DNA of 14,283 bases from Roseiarcus sp049509635. GTDB lineage: Bacteria; Pseudomonadota; Alphaproteobacteria; Rhizobiales; Beijerinckiaceae. The position numbers were made by a program, and so were the translations under genes. The notes under the pieces were generated by a model that saw only the letters and a program-made list of their open reading frames with translations, was not told the DNA's origin and searched no databases. The stretch's first letter is position 1. Every line of letters starts with the position of its first letter. The DNA lies in assembly GCA_049509635.1 (NCBI GenBank), contig JBEKZS010000115.1, positions 1 to 14,283 of the forward strand, read 5' to 3'. Shown one piece after another: positions 1 through 6,969 of the stretch.

Positions 1-972
1 CGTGTTCTGGAGCGTCGCGACCACGCTGCCGCCGGCCCCCGATCCGGTCGGGTTGAACCAGAGAGACGTGGCCCCGTTGCTCTGCGTGGTGCTGAAGTAA
101 TTGGCGAGCGTCGCCGCGGTGACGGAAACGTTGGCCGCTTGCAGGATGTTGTGGACGGAGAGCGCGTCGCCGGCGGCGAGCGAAAACCCCTGAAATTGCG
201 GGGCGGCGGCGTGGGTCGCCGGATCGACGACCGCGGTCTCCTGGCCCGCGGCGCGGAAGACGAAGGTCGCGCCGGCCTTCGCCTCGACGGCCGTGGCGCT
301 CGGGGTGTAGACGAGCGCGCTGTCGGCGAGCAGCTGCGAGAGCGTCATCGTGACGCCGTTGAGCTGGGCGAACGCCACTCCGGGCAGGCCCGAGCCGGTG
401 GCGTCGACGGAAAGGATCGTATTGCCGCCGACGATCGTGGCGGTGATGTAATTGGCGACGTTCGACAGATTGGCGAGGGCGGTCGTCGGGTTGAGGATCG
501 CGCGAAGCTGCAGGACATCGCCTTGGGTCGCGTTGAAGCCATTGATCTGCTCGGGGCCGATTCCGGGCGCCGGCGCGAGCAGGTTGACCGTCTCCAGCCC
601 GTCCGGCCTCAGGGTGAACGGCGTGTTGAAGCTCGGCGTCAGCGTGACGGCGTCGGGAATGTATTTCATGCCGCCATCGGCCACGAGCTGCGCCACGCTG
701 GTCGAGACGCCTTGCAGAACGGCGAACGGCGTGCCCTGCAGGCCCTGGCCGGTCGGATCGAAGTAGAGGGTCGTGGAGCCGCCCGAGACGGTGCTGGTGA
801 TGTAATTGGCGACATCGGAAAGATCGGCGTGGGCGAGCGTGGTCTCGAGGATGTCGTCGATGCCGATGACGTCGCCCTTGGCGGCGTCGAAGCCGACCAG
901 TTGCTGCACGCCGTGCGAGGGGCTCTGCAGGCAGATCGTCTCCATCCCGGCCGCACGATAGGTCAACGTCAC
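1..972 (-). repeat. Three tandem ~118-codon coding repeats
   Basis: The reading frame contains repeat 1 (residues about 22-129, bases 972-649), repeat 2 (130-247, bases 648-295) and the start of repeat 3 (248 on, bases 294-1). Alignment of the GF..GD, NY and DPTG-like motifs gives periods of 118 and 117 residues. The copies have diverged strongly at residue level, so this is an old domain duplication and not a recent DNA tandem repeat. Confidence 0.7.
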
Positions 973-1035
973 ATTGGTGCAGCCCATATGCATGATCGGG
1001 GTGACCGGGGTCGGGCTGGGCGTGCTGGTCGTCAT
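1..1035 (-). CDS. Repeat protein resembling type I secretion C-terminal target domains (partial, runs off the left edge)
   Basis: An open frame of 345 codons runs on the minus strand from an ATG at 1035 to the window edge without a stop. The start is supported by GGAG six bases upstream. The protein has a short Pro/Thr/Ser-rich head (residues 1-21) with no N-terminal signal peptide. It continues as three copies of a roughly 118-residue unit: GF(D/N)A..GD motifs at 48, 166 and 283, NY motifs at 77, 195 and 312, and a D-T-G step (FDPTG, VDATG, FNPTG) about 15 residues later. This pattern, with 'L..V.NY', 'GG.T.L..D..G.G' and 'L.GV...L.QLL', resembles the VCA0849-type C-terminal target domain of type I secreted (RTX-like) proteins, normally present once at the C-terminus. 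That it is exported is inferred. Composition and repeat conservation support coding. The C-terminus is outside the window, so total length and further domains are unknown. Confidence 0.75.
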   Translation of the reverse strand, partial: MTTSTPSPTPVTPIMHMGCTNVTLTYRAAGMETICLQSPSHGVQQLVGFDAAKGDVIGIDDILETTLAHADLSDVANYITSTVSGGSTTLYFDPTGQGLQGTPFAVLQGVSTSVAQLVADGGMKYIPDAVTLTPSFNTPFTLRPDGLETVNLLAPAPGIGPEQINGFNATQGDVLQLRAILNPTTALANLSNVANYITATIVGGNTILSVDATGSGLPGVAFAQLNGVTMTLSQLLADSALVYTPSATAVEAKAGATFVFRAAGQETAVVDPATHAAAPQFQGFSLAAGDALSVHNILQAANVSVTAATLANYFSTTQSNGATSLWFNPTGSGAGGSVVATLQNT

Positions 1036-1185
1036 CGCGTGCTCCACAGTGAGAATGGCCGGAACGCGTCGGCGTCGCCGCGTCCTTGGCAGGTAGTGAG
1101 CGTGGGGAACGTTAGCGATAGATTAATCTGGATTCGTAGACATTGGCGTCGCATCGAGTAATCGTATCGGCTGGATGAATCTATG

Positions 1186-1199
1186 CGTTAGCGCTAACG
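1186..1199. promoter_or_regulatory. LacI-family-type operator palindrome
   Basis: CGTTAGCGCTAACG is a perfect 14-bp palindrome with the central CG typical of LacI/GalR-family operators. A further half-site, CGTTAGCG, lies at 1110-1117. The palindrome sits between two divergent promoter-like elements: immediately downstream of a minus-strand TATAAT, and about 41 bases upstream of the start predicted from the plus-strand TATACT. In Sinorhizobium a LacI-family regulator, PckR, is known to control pckA, so a PckR-like protein is the leading candidate. No LacI-family gene is present in the window. Confidence 0.5.
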
Positions 1200-1205
1200 A
1201 TTATA
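1200..1205 (-). promoter_or_regulatory. Possible -10 element for the secreted repeat-protein gene
   Basis: The minus strand reads TATAAT here, a perfect -10 hexamer in an otherwise GC-rich genome. No good -35 hexamer is visible at 16-18 bases. The predicted start near 1193 would fall in the middle of the palindrome at 1186-1199, a classical repressor position, and would give a leader of about 158 bases before the ATG at 1035. Confidence 0.3.
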
Positions 1206-1221
1206 TTTCAATTCAATTGCC

Positions 1222-1227
1222 TATACT
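1222..1227 (+). promoter_or_regulatory. Possible -10 element for pckA
   Basis: TATACT is a five-of-six match to the -10 consensus. The -35 region at 17-base spacing (1199-1204) is poor, which would suit an activator-dependent promoter. The palindrome at 1186-1199 would then be centred near -41.5 relative to a start at about 1234. The resulting pckA leader would be about 270 bases long. An ATG lies exactly at 1234, so a leaderless upstream reading frame is also possible. Confidence 0.3.
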
Positions 1228-1298
1228 GTGGTCATGATTCGGGTCTTTTCTGAACGATTCCCGTCGCGGCATATTCTCATCGATGCGCGGGGTCCCCG

Positions 1299-1362
1299 GA
1301 TGCACGCCATCGTGCATCGCGCCGATCTCCAGGATCGCGACGGTGAGCGCTTCAAAGCGCTC
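1299..1362 (+). other. Three consecutive hairpins in the pckA leader
   Basis: Three inverted repeats follow one another. GATGCACG-CCAT-CGTGCATC (1299-1318) has an 8-bp stem and a 4-base loop. CGATC-TCCAG-GATCG (1323-1337) has a 5-bp stem. GAGCGCT-TCAA-AGCGCTC (1345-1362) has a 7-bp stem and tetraloop. None is followed by a T-run, so they are not obvious intrinsic terminators. They lie 144-207 bases before the pckA ATG. No known riboswitch class is recognised. Confidence 0.35.
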
Positions 1363-1505
1363 GCCCTCCGCTCGGCCCCACTCCCGCCGCTCTGGAGGTG
1401 CGAGTTCGGTCAATCCGCATGCTGATCGCGCGGCCCGCGCCTTTGCCAAATCGGATGGGGCGAGCCATATGGTGACGAGACTGACGCCCGCGGGAGAAAG
1501 CGCCG

Positions 1506-3119
1506 ATGAACCAGACGGGGATATTCAACGCCGCCTGCGGCGCGGAGCGCTTCGGTTTCGAGGGGCTTGCGGGGGTTCACTGGAACCTGCAGGCGCCGCG
1601 CCTCTACTGCGAGGCGATCCAGCGCCGGGAGGCCCGAATCGCCGCCGGGGGCGCGCTGGTCGCCGAGACCGGCGACCACACCGGCCGCAGCCCGAAGGAC
1701 AAGTTCATCGTGCGCGACGCGGCCACCGACCGGACCGTCTGGTGGGACAACAACGGGGCGCTGTCGCCTGAACAGTTCGATCTCCTGCTCGGCGATTTCA
1801 TCGCCCATGCGAAGGGGATGGAGCTGTTCGCGCAGGATCTCTACGCCGCGGCCGATCCCTCGTCGCGGATCAAGCCGCGCGTCTACACCGAGATGGCCTG
1901 GCATTCGCTGTTCATCCGGAATTTGCTGATCCGTCCCGAGACCGGGGAGCTCGCCGCCTATGTGCCGGATCTGACGATCGTCGACCTCCCGTCGTTCCGC
2001 GCCGATCCGAAGCGGCACGGCTGTCGGACGGAGACGATCATCGCCTGCGATTTTTCGCGGCGGATCGTGCTGATCGGGGGCACCAGCTACGCAGGCGAGA
2101 TGAAGAAGGCGGCGTTCACCTACCTCAACTTCAAGTTGCCGGAGTCGGGCGTCATGCCGATGCACTGCTCCGCCAATTCGGGCGGCAGAAACGAGGTTGC
2201 GCTGTTCTTCGGCCTTTCCGGGACCGGCAAGACGACTCTGTCGGCCGATCCGACGCGAGTGCTGATCGGCGACGACGAGCATGGTTGGAGCCGGCATGGG
2301 ATATTCAATTTCGAGGGCGGCTGCTACGCCAAGGCTATCCGGCTCTCGCGAGAGGCGGAGCCGGAAATCTATGCGACGACCGAGCGTTTCGGGACCGTGA
2401 TGGAGAATGTGACGCTCGATCCGCTGACCTGGGCGCCCGATTTCGACGATTCCTCGACCACTGAAAACACCCGGATCGCCTATCCGCTCGACTTCATCGC
2501 CAATGCCTCCCCGACCGGGCGAGACGGCCATCCGCGGAACATCGTGATGCTCACCTGCGACGCGTTCGGGGTGCTGCCGCCGATCGCCAAGCTGGATTCC
2601 GCCCAGGCGATCTATCATTTCCTGTCCGGCTACACAGCCAAGGTGGCCGGCGTCGAGAAGGGCGTGATCGAGCCGCAGGCGACTTTTTCGACCTGTTTCG
2701 GCGCGCCGTTCATGCCCCGCCATCCCGCGCTGTACGGGACTCTGTTGCGCGATCTCATCGAGAAGCATCACGTCGACTGCTGGCTGGTCAACACCGGCTG
2801 GACCGGAGGCAAATACGGGGTGGGCCGCCGCATGCCCATCCGCGTGACCCGGCGGCTGGTCGCCGCCGCGATGGACGGGTCGCTCAACCGGGCCGACTTC
2901 CGCTCGGATCCCTATTTCGGCCTCGCCGTCCCGAGTTCCGTGCCCGGCGTCGAACCGCATATCCTGGAGCCGGTGAAGACCTGGGCCAGCAAGGCGGATT
3001 TCGCCGAGACCGCCAGGCGGCTGGTCGCGATGTTCCGCGAAAACTTCGCCAAGTTCGAGAGCCACGTCGATGAAGAGGTGCGCGGCGCCGCTCCCACGCC
3101 GCGGATCGGCCTCGCCTGA
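1506..3119 (+). CDS. pckA: Phosphoenolpyruvate carboxykinase (ATP)
   Basis: This 537-residue cytosolic enzyme converts oxaloacetate and ATP to PEP, CO2 and ADP, the committed step of gluconeogenesis from TCA intermediates. Its length matches the ATP-type family (E. coli about 540). Visible signatures are TGRSPKDKF (59-67, substrate-binding Arg61), IGGTSYAGEMKK (190-201), MHCSAN (219-224, His220 a probable metal ligand), the P-loop GLSGTGKTT (236-244, Lys242) and the kinase-2 motif GDDEHGW (255-261). ENTR..YP and FGAPFMPRHP follow. The start is chosen because GGGAG lies a short distance upstream and the family N-terminus fits. It appears monocistronic, divergent from the repeat-protein gene and separated from it by a palindrome-containing control region. 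Long antisense and frame-shifted readings over this gene are shadows of its high-GC codon use. Confidence 0.97.
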   Translation: MNQTGIFNAACGAERFGFEGLAGVHWNLQAPRLYCEAIQRREARIAAGGALVAETGDHTGRSPKDKFIVRDAATDRTVWWDNNGALSPEQFDLLLGDFIAHAKGMELFAQDLYAAADPSSRIKPRVYTEMAWHSLFIRNLLIRPETGELAAYVPDLTIVDLPSFRADPKRHGCRTETIIACDFSRRIVLIGGTSYAGEMKKAAFTYLNFKLPESGVMPMHCSANSGGRNEVALFFGLSGTGKTTLSADPTRVLIGDDEHGWSRHGIFNFEGGCYAKAIRLSREAEPEIYATTERFGTVMENVTLDPLTWAPDFDDSSTTENTRIAYPLDFIANASPTGRDGHPRNIVMLTCDAFGVLPPIAKLDSAQAIYHFLSGYTAKVAGVEKGVIEPQATFSTCFGAPFMPRHPALYGTLLRDLIEKHHVDCWLVNTGWTGGKYGVGRRMPIRVTRRLVAAAMDGSLNRADFRSDPYFGLAVPSSVPGVEPHILEPVKTWASKADFAETARRLVAMFRENFAKFESHVDEEVRGAAPTPRIGLA

Positions 3120-3172
3120 ACGACGAGGGCCCGACGGCTGCCCCCCGCTTGCGCGCGCCGCCGAAAAATCCC

Positions 3173-3197
3173 GGAACGATCGCCGGTCTGCTGCGTT
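3173..3197 (+). promoter_or_regulatory. EcfG-type general stress promoter (GGAAC-N16-CGTT)
   Basis: GGAAC at 3173-3177 and CGTT at 3194-3197 are separated by exactly 16 bases, a perfect match to the alphaproteobacterial EcfG consensus. Transcription would begin near 3204, 85 bases past the pckA stop and about 450 bases before the sensor kinase start. It may drive the kinase gene with a long leader, or a non-coding stress RNA. Confidence 0.55.
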
Positions 3198-3199
3198 GC

Positions 3200-3267
3200 G
3201 CCTGTCACGGGTTGGTGCGGCCCGTTCGATCGGTCCGAGGCCGGTCGTCTCGGAACGGGCGACAGGC
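3200..3267 (+). ncRNA. Nested stem-loop at the 5' end of an EcfG-driven transcript (candidate sRNA or structured leader)
   Basis: Three nested complementary segments are visible. GCCTGTC (3200-3206) pairs with GACAGGC (3261-3267). GCCCGTTC (3220-3227) pairs with GAACGGGC (3253-3260). GATCGG (3228-3233) pairs with CCGGTC (3241-3246), including one G-U, around a 7-base loop. The two outer 3' arms are adjacent, so stacking would be continuous on one side, with a 13-base bulge on the other. The predicted start of the EcfG-type promoter (about 3204) coincides with the 5' arm, so the outer stem could lose a few pairs. The 3' end of such an RNA is not evident. Confidence 0.3.
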
Positions 3268-3653
3268 GGCGCGACGAACATGGACGCTTCGGTCCCTATC
3301 GGACGGCCGCGCCCGCTCCCCGCAGAGGCGGAACGGCCGATCGCGCTGGCTGCTGCTCCGCGTGGGTGCGGGCGGTTTTCTGCCGCGCGCATCGCCGGCG
3401 GCGTGCGTCGTGTGACCGAACGCGGGGCGAGTCGACGTCGCCGCGCCGGTCCACGGTTGTGGGCCGATGGGCGCCGACCCGCGGGAATGATCGCGGCGCG
3501 AACGCGCCCGGGCCGCCGGCCCTGCACGCGGGCTCCGTCGATCGGTTGTCAGGACCTTGAACCGTCAAACCGCCGCGCCTTCGCCGGAGGCGATCGGCGC
3601 GGCGCCGGCCTGGATTCCCCGGTCTTGGCCGGATTGGATGGCGCCAGATCAAA

Positions 3654-5801
3654 ATGACGCCGGGCAGGAAACTACTGAGCGGTCGGGACCCTTCTCGGTT
3701 GTCGGATTGGGCGCTCTCGAGGCGATGGCGCGCCGGAGTCCGCTGGGGATGGCCGACGCTTTCGCTCGATCAGCATCTCGGCCTGCTGACGCTGGTCGTC
3801 GCGCTGCCCTTGATCGTGCTGTCGTTCTTCATGGTCGGGCGGCTCGCCGACTCCGAGCGACAGGCGCGACGGGCCTTCCTGGTCGCCGCGGCTCACTCGC
3901 TGGCCGACGCCGTGGCAACGGAGCTCGACCGCTATTTCGTCGTTTCGAACGCGCTCGTCCATTCGAAGACGCTGTTGCAGGGCGACCTCGCCGGTTTCGA
4001 GCAGACAGCGGCCGAGATGATGAACTCGTTGCCGGACGCCTCGCTGAAGGTCATGACCCCGGACGGCGCGGCGATCATCGACACCTTGGGGCCGGGCGGC
4101 GCCTCGCCGCGGGCCGGCGCCGCGTCCGCTCGACTCGATCCGATGCTGACGGCCGGCCCGCCGGTCCTCTCGAACGTCCGGGTCGGTGCGGCCTCGCAAC
4201 CCCCCTCCGCGAGCGTCGATATCCCGCTGGCGCGCGCAGGCCGGCCGGCCTATGTGATGACGCTGACCTTTTCGCTGCGCCGACTGTCCGAGCTTCTTCA
4301 AGGTCAAAAGTATCCGGAAGGCTGGATCGCCGGGATCGTCGACGGCGCCGGGAATTTCGTGGCGCGCGAGCCCGAAGGGACGGGAAAGCCGGGCGTCCGG
4401 GCCAGCCCGTCGTTGATCGCCGCCATGGCGGGCGCGCCGGAGGGAATCTCGAACAACGTCTCCCTCGAGGGAGAGCGCGTGATCTCCGCCTTTGCCCGGA
4501 TCGGCTATGGCTGGACGGTCGGCGTGTCCACCGAAGCGATGGTGCTCGATCAGGCCCTGTCGAGAGATCTCTGGCTTCTCAGTCTCCTTGCCGCCGGCTC
4601 GCTGGCGGTCAGCCTTTCACTGTCGGTCCTCGCCAACCGGCGGCTCGCGTTGGGCGTCCAGGTCCTGCAGACCGCGGCCAAGAATATCGGTCGGGGCAAG
4701 CCCGTCGCCTACGAGCCGACCGGCGTCCGTGAATTCGACGAGCTTTCGCTCACCTTCGCCGACGCGTCCTCGCTGCTGCACGAACGCGCCGTTCAGCGCC
4801 ATGCCGCCGAGGTCGCGCGCAGCGCGAGCGAAGAACGATTTCGCCTGCTCGCCGACAGTCTGCCCCAGCTCGTCTGGACCGCGCGGCCCGACGGCAAACT
4901 CGACTACACGAACGCGCGCCGCGAGAAATACGGCGAGGCCGGCCCTTTCCGGACCCGATGGGCGGGCGTCGTTCATCCCCAAGATCTCAAAGCGACGGTC
5001 GCGGCGTGGCGGAAGGCGATCGATTCCGGAGAGCCATACGAAATGGAGCACCGGCTGATGGTGATCGGCAAGGGGTTCGCTTGGCATTTGAGCCGGGCGA
5101 GCCTCCTGCGCGACGCCGCCGGCTGCCCGGTCAAATGGTACGGGACCACGATGGACATCCATGAGCACAAGATGCGTGAAGAGCACATCCGCGTCCTGAT
5201 GACCGAGGTCAACCATCGCTCCAAGAATCTCCTCGCCGTCACCCAGGCCATCGCGCGTCAGACCGTCGCCTCGAGCGCGAGCGCCGCCGAGTTCGAACAG
5301 AAGTTCTCGGGCCGCCTGCTCGGCCTCGCCGCGAGCCAGGATCTGCTGACCCAGGAGCAATGGCGCGGCGTCCGCCTCGACGCGCTGGTTCGGGCGCAGA
5401 CCCGGCGCCACTTCGACCTCGAGAGCGGCCGCATCATCCTCGTCGGCCCCGAGGCGCTGCTCAATTCGACCGCGACCCAGGCGATCGGCATGGCGCTCCA
5501 CGAACTCGCGACGAATGCGACGCGCCACGGGGCGTTGTCGAACCCAGCCGGTCGCGTCACGGTCAACTGGCGCATCGAACGGAACGACGTCGAACCGATG
5601 CTGGAGATCGAGTGGTCCGAATCCGGCGGGCCGCCCGTCCTGACGCCGCCACGGCGCGGATTCGGCAGCATCGTCATCGAGGGCATGCTGGCGCAACGCC
5701 TGAACGCCACCGTGCGCCTGTCGTTCGATCCCGGAGGTCTCGCCTGGCGCCTGCGCGCGCCGCTGAACAATGTCGAGGCGACCGACGACGCCGCGGGCTG
5801 A
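3654..5801 (+). CDS. Membrane sensor histidine kinase, periplasmic sensor + PAS + HWE kinase
   Basis: This is a 715-residue inner-membrane kinase. TM1 is at about 41-62, followed by a periplasmic sensor of about 240 residues (Cache-like by layout, not proven). TM2 is at about 306-328, then a HAMP-like linker, a PAS fold (about 393-510) and the kinase core. The phosphoacceptor is His521 in VNHRSKNLLA. The N-box HELATNATRHG begins at His616, the W-S-E of the HWE family is at 654-656, and GFGS is at 669-672. HWE/HisKA2 kinases are the known class that phosphorylates PhyR, and phyR lies 1.2 kb downstream. This makes it a probable PhyK-type input to the general stress response. The start is the first in-frame initiator, and its ribosome binding site is weak. 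An EcfG-type promoter lies 450 bases upstream. The cognate partner is inferred from position and family. Confidence 0.93.
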   Translation: MTPGRKLLSGRDPSRLSDWALSRRWRAGVRWGWPTLSLDQHLGLLTLVVALPLIVLSFFMVGRLADSERQARRAFLVAAAHSLADAVATELDRYFVVSNALVHSKTLLQGDLAGFEQTAAEMMNSLPDASLKVMTPDGAAIIDTLGPGGASPRAGAASARLDPMLTAGPPVLSNVRVGAASQPPSASVDIPLARAGRPAYVMTLTFSLRRLSELLQGQKYPEGWIAGIVDGAGNFVAREPEGTGKPGVRASPSLIAAMAGAPEGISNNVSLEGERVISAFARIGYGWTVGVSTEAMVLDQALSRDLWLLSLLAAGSLAVSLSLSVLANRRLALGVQVLQTAAKNIGRGKPVAYEPTGVREFDELSLTFADASSLLHERAVQRHAAEVARSASEERFRLLADSLPQLVWTARPDGKLDYTNARREKYGEAGPFRTRWAGVVHPQDLKATVAAWRKAIDSGEPYEMEHRLMVIGKGFAWHLSRASLLRDAAGCPVKWYGTTMDIHEHKMREEHIRVLMTEVNHRSKNLLAVTQAIARQTVASSASAAEFEQKFSGRLLGLAASQDLLTQEQWRGVRLDALVRAQTRRHFDLESGRIILVGPEALLNSTATQAIGMALHELATNATRHGALSNPAGRVTVNWRIERNDVEPMLEIEWSESGGPPVLTPPRRGFGSIVIEGMLAQRLNATVRLSFDPGGLAWRLRAPLNNVEATDDAAG

Positions 5802-5942
5802 TCGGCCGGCGTGGCTGATTTCGCACGCCGGCGACCGCTCGCCGGGAGCTCTGCGATCGCCGCCATTCGATGCAACCTCTTTGCATTTCAGACGTTTGGC
5901 CACGCTGGACGCGCGCCGCAGCCGTTCGGCGAGAGAGAGTCC

Positions 5943-6101
5943 ATGTCGCTCGGCGCCGTGCTTCTGATCGTCATCGTGCTGTTGCTGCTTGGCGCATTGC
6001 CGACGTGGCCCTACAGTCAGACGTGGGGCTATGCGCCAACGGGCGTGCTTGGACTGGTGCTCATCGCCGTACTGATACTCTTCTTGTTGGGACGGCTGTG
6101 A
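5943..6101 (+). CDS. DUF3309 small hydrophobic protein
   Basis: The 52-residue product is almost entirely hydrophobic: a first helix (about 4-19), a conserved central LPTWPYS...WGYAPTG segment and a second helix (about 34-50) ending GRL. This matches the DUF3309 family of tiny inner-membrane proteins common in Alpha- and Betaproteobacteria; function unknown. A GAGAGAG purine tract just upstream of the ATG supports the start. It follows the kinase by 141 bases and precedes two other small membrane proteins on the same strand, so a common envelope or stress role is plausible. No EcfG-type promoter is visible directly before it. Confidence 0.85.
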   Translation: MSLGAVLLIVIVLLLLGALPTWPYSQTWGYAPTGVLGLVLIAVLILFLLGRL

Positions 6102-6155
6102 CGCCGCCCGCGGAAACCGGCGCTGTCGACGCGCGCCCCCTTCCGGGAGACTTCA

Positions 6156-6470
6156 ATGACAAACAGGACCGATGACCCCGCTTCCGACATCTCCGCCGAT
6201 CTGGCGAAGCTGCGGACCGATATTGCAAAACTCAGCGATACGATCGCCGGACTGGTTCGGGGTCAGGCGGATTCGGCGGGCGTCGCGGTGAGGGGCGCGG
6301 TCGGCGACGCCCGCGAGCAGCTTTCGCAAGCGGCCACCCAGGCCCAGGATCGCGCGCTCGGCGCGGCCGCCGATCTGGAGCGGCGAATCGAGCGAAGTCC
6401 CCTGACGGCGGTGTTGATCGCTGCCGGCGTGGGCATGGCGCTGGGCATGCTGAGCAAGTCGCGGGGATGA
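6156..6470 (+). CDS. ElaB/YqjD/DUF883-like membrane-anchored protein
   Basis: The 104-residue product has a long Ala-rich amphipathic helix (about 8-80) with heptad-like spacing. A single C-terminal transmembrane helix (about 82-98) contains GVGMALGML and ends SKSRG. This is the layout of the DUF883/ElaB/YqjD family; the E. coli members are C-tail-anchored inner-membrane proteins reported to bind ribosomes in stationary phase. GGGAG six bases before the ATG fixes the start. Its stop overlaps the next start by ATGA (6467-6470), implying translational coupling. The family assignment rests on layout and the terminal motif. Confidence 0.8.
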   Translation: MTNRTDDPASDISADLAKLRTDIAKLSDTIAGLVRGQADSAGVAVRGAVGDAREQLSQAATQAQDRALGAAADLERRIERSPLTAVLIAAGVGMALGMLSKSRG

Positions 6471-6910
6471 GCGGCGCCTCGTCGCTGTCGGCGCTGGTCA
6501 CGGCTTCGCGGCAACGACTGCAACGGCTCCTCGTCTGCCTCGCTCTTGCGCTCGCGGCTGTCGCGTCGGCGGTCGTCGGCTTGGGGTTCGCCACCGCCGC
6601 CACGTTCGAGGCGTTGCGCGCGCCATACGGCGCGATCCAGGCGTCGATCTGGATGAGCGCGGGCTACTTCGTCCTGGCGGCCGCCCTTTGCGTCGCGTAT
6701 CGACTCGCGCGCGGGCGTCGGCGCCCGAAGCCGGTGGCCGTCGCGCGCACTGAAGCGGCGGCGATCGATCCGCTTGTGGCCGCCGGGGCGGCGGGCGGTT
6801 CGCAGGCCGCCGCGCTGGCGCTCGGCGCCGAATTCGTCAAGCAATTGACGCCGGTTCAGCTGGCCTTGCTGGCCGCGCTTTCCGGGTTCATCGCGGGGCG
6901 CAGGCTGTAG
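6467..6910 (+). CDS. YqjE/holin-superfamily-like small membrane protein
   Basis: This 147-residue protein has two strong transmembrane segments (about 21-47 and 56-80). A basic loop (ARGRRRPKP, 81-89) and a third hydrophobic stretch (about 129-144) ending GRRL follow. In E. coli and many alphaproteobacteria a YqjD-type protein is followed by a holin-like YqjE-type membrane protein, and this pair has that order with an ATGA overlap. The name reflects layout only: no lytic role is implied and no phage genes are nearby. The gene converges on phyR, with 59 bases between them. Confidence 0.75.
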   Translation: MSGASSLSALVTASRQRLQRLLVCLALALAAVASAVVGLGFATAATFEALRAPYGAIQASIWMSAGYFVLAAALCVAYRLARGRRRPKPVAVARTEAAAIDPLVAAGAAGGSQAAALALGAEFVKQLTPVQLALLAALSGFIAGRRL

Positions 6911-6915
6911 CCGGG

Positions 6916-6958
6916 CGATCCGGATCGGACCTCGCGCGCGGAATCGGCGAATTCGCCG
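6916..6958. terminator. Two palindromes in the convergent gap (possible bidirectional terminator)
   Basis: CGATCCGGATCG (6916-6927) and CGGCGAATTCGCCG (6945-6958) are perfect palindromes between the convergent YqjE-like gene and phyR. The stems are only 4-5 bp once a loop is allowed, and no T-run follows on either strand. Termination is a guess from position. Confidence 0.25.
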
Positions 6959-6969
6959 CCGTGACCGCG

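Larger units (their letters stand above)
1036..1505. other. Divergent intergenic region between the repeat-protein gene and pckA
   Basis: This 470-base stretch holds no gene I can defend. Its AT-rich core (about 1110-1235) contrasts with the GC-rich flanks and carries a 14-bp palindrome, a TATAAT on the minus strand and a TATACT on the plus strand. From about 1299 to 1362 there are three consecutive inverted repeats. Reading frames of 63-78 codons exist on both strands (for example ATG 1234 to stop 1425 on plus), but none shows a recognisable domain or a ribosome binding site. Confidence 0.6.
3120..3653. other. Intergenic region between pckA and the sensor kinase
   Basis: This 534-base stretch has no gene that can be supported confidently. 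It contains a perfect EcfG-type promoter at 3173-3197 and a strong nested inverted repeat at 3200-3267. One plus-strand frame (ATG 3280 to TGA 3655-3657, 125 codons) overlaps the kinase ATG by ATGA, as coupled genes do. However, its product is a featureless Arg/Pro-rich chain and its third-position GC is lower than in the neighbouring genes. No intrinsic terminator with a T-run was seen. Confidence 0.55.

Noticed and set aside
1120..1129. AGATTAATCT palindrome in the divergent promoter region
   Set aside because: Only 10 bp in an AT-rich stretch, with no second copy and no known matching regulator. Probably chance.
139..1161. 340-codon plus-strand frame
   Set aside because: It mirrors the minus-strand repeat-protein gene, whose frame shows conserved domain repeats and a ribosome binding site. 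The plus frame is Arg/Gly/Asp-rich and featureless.
1410..3527. 705-codon open frame on the minus strand opposite pckA
   Set aside because: It lies antisense to the fully convincing pckA, is Arg/Gly/His-rich without domains and reflects the high-GC codon pattern of the real gene.
3557..4732. 391-codon plus-strand frame beginning at a TTG
   Set aside because: It overlaps the kinase in another frame and is Arg-rich without domains. Kinase domains are continuous in the 3654 frame, so no frameshift is needed.
4617..5903. 428-codon minus-strand frame opposite the kinase
   Set aside because: Antisense to the H-, N- and G-box-bearing kinase frame, with no domain of its own.
6467..6910. Prophage remnant suggested by a holin-like protein
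   Set aside because: No integrase, lysin or structural phage gene is present, and the pairing with a YqjD-like gene is a housekeeping arrangement.
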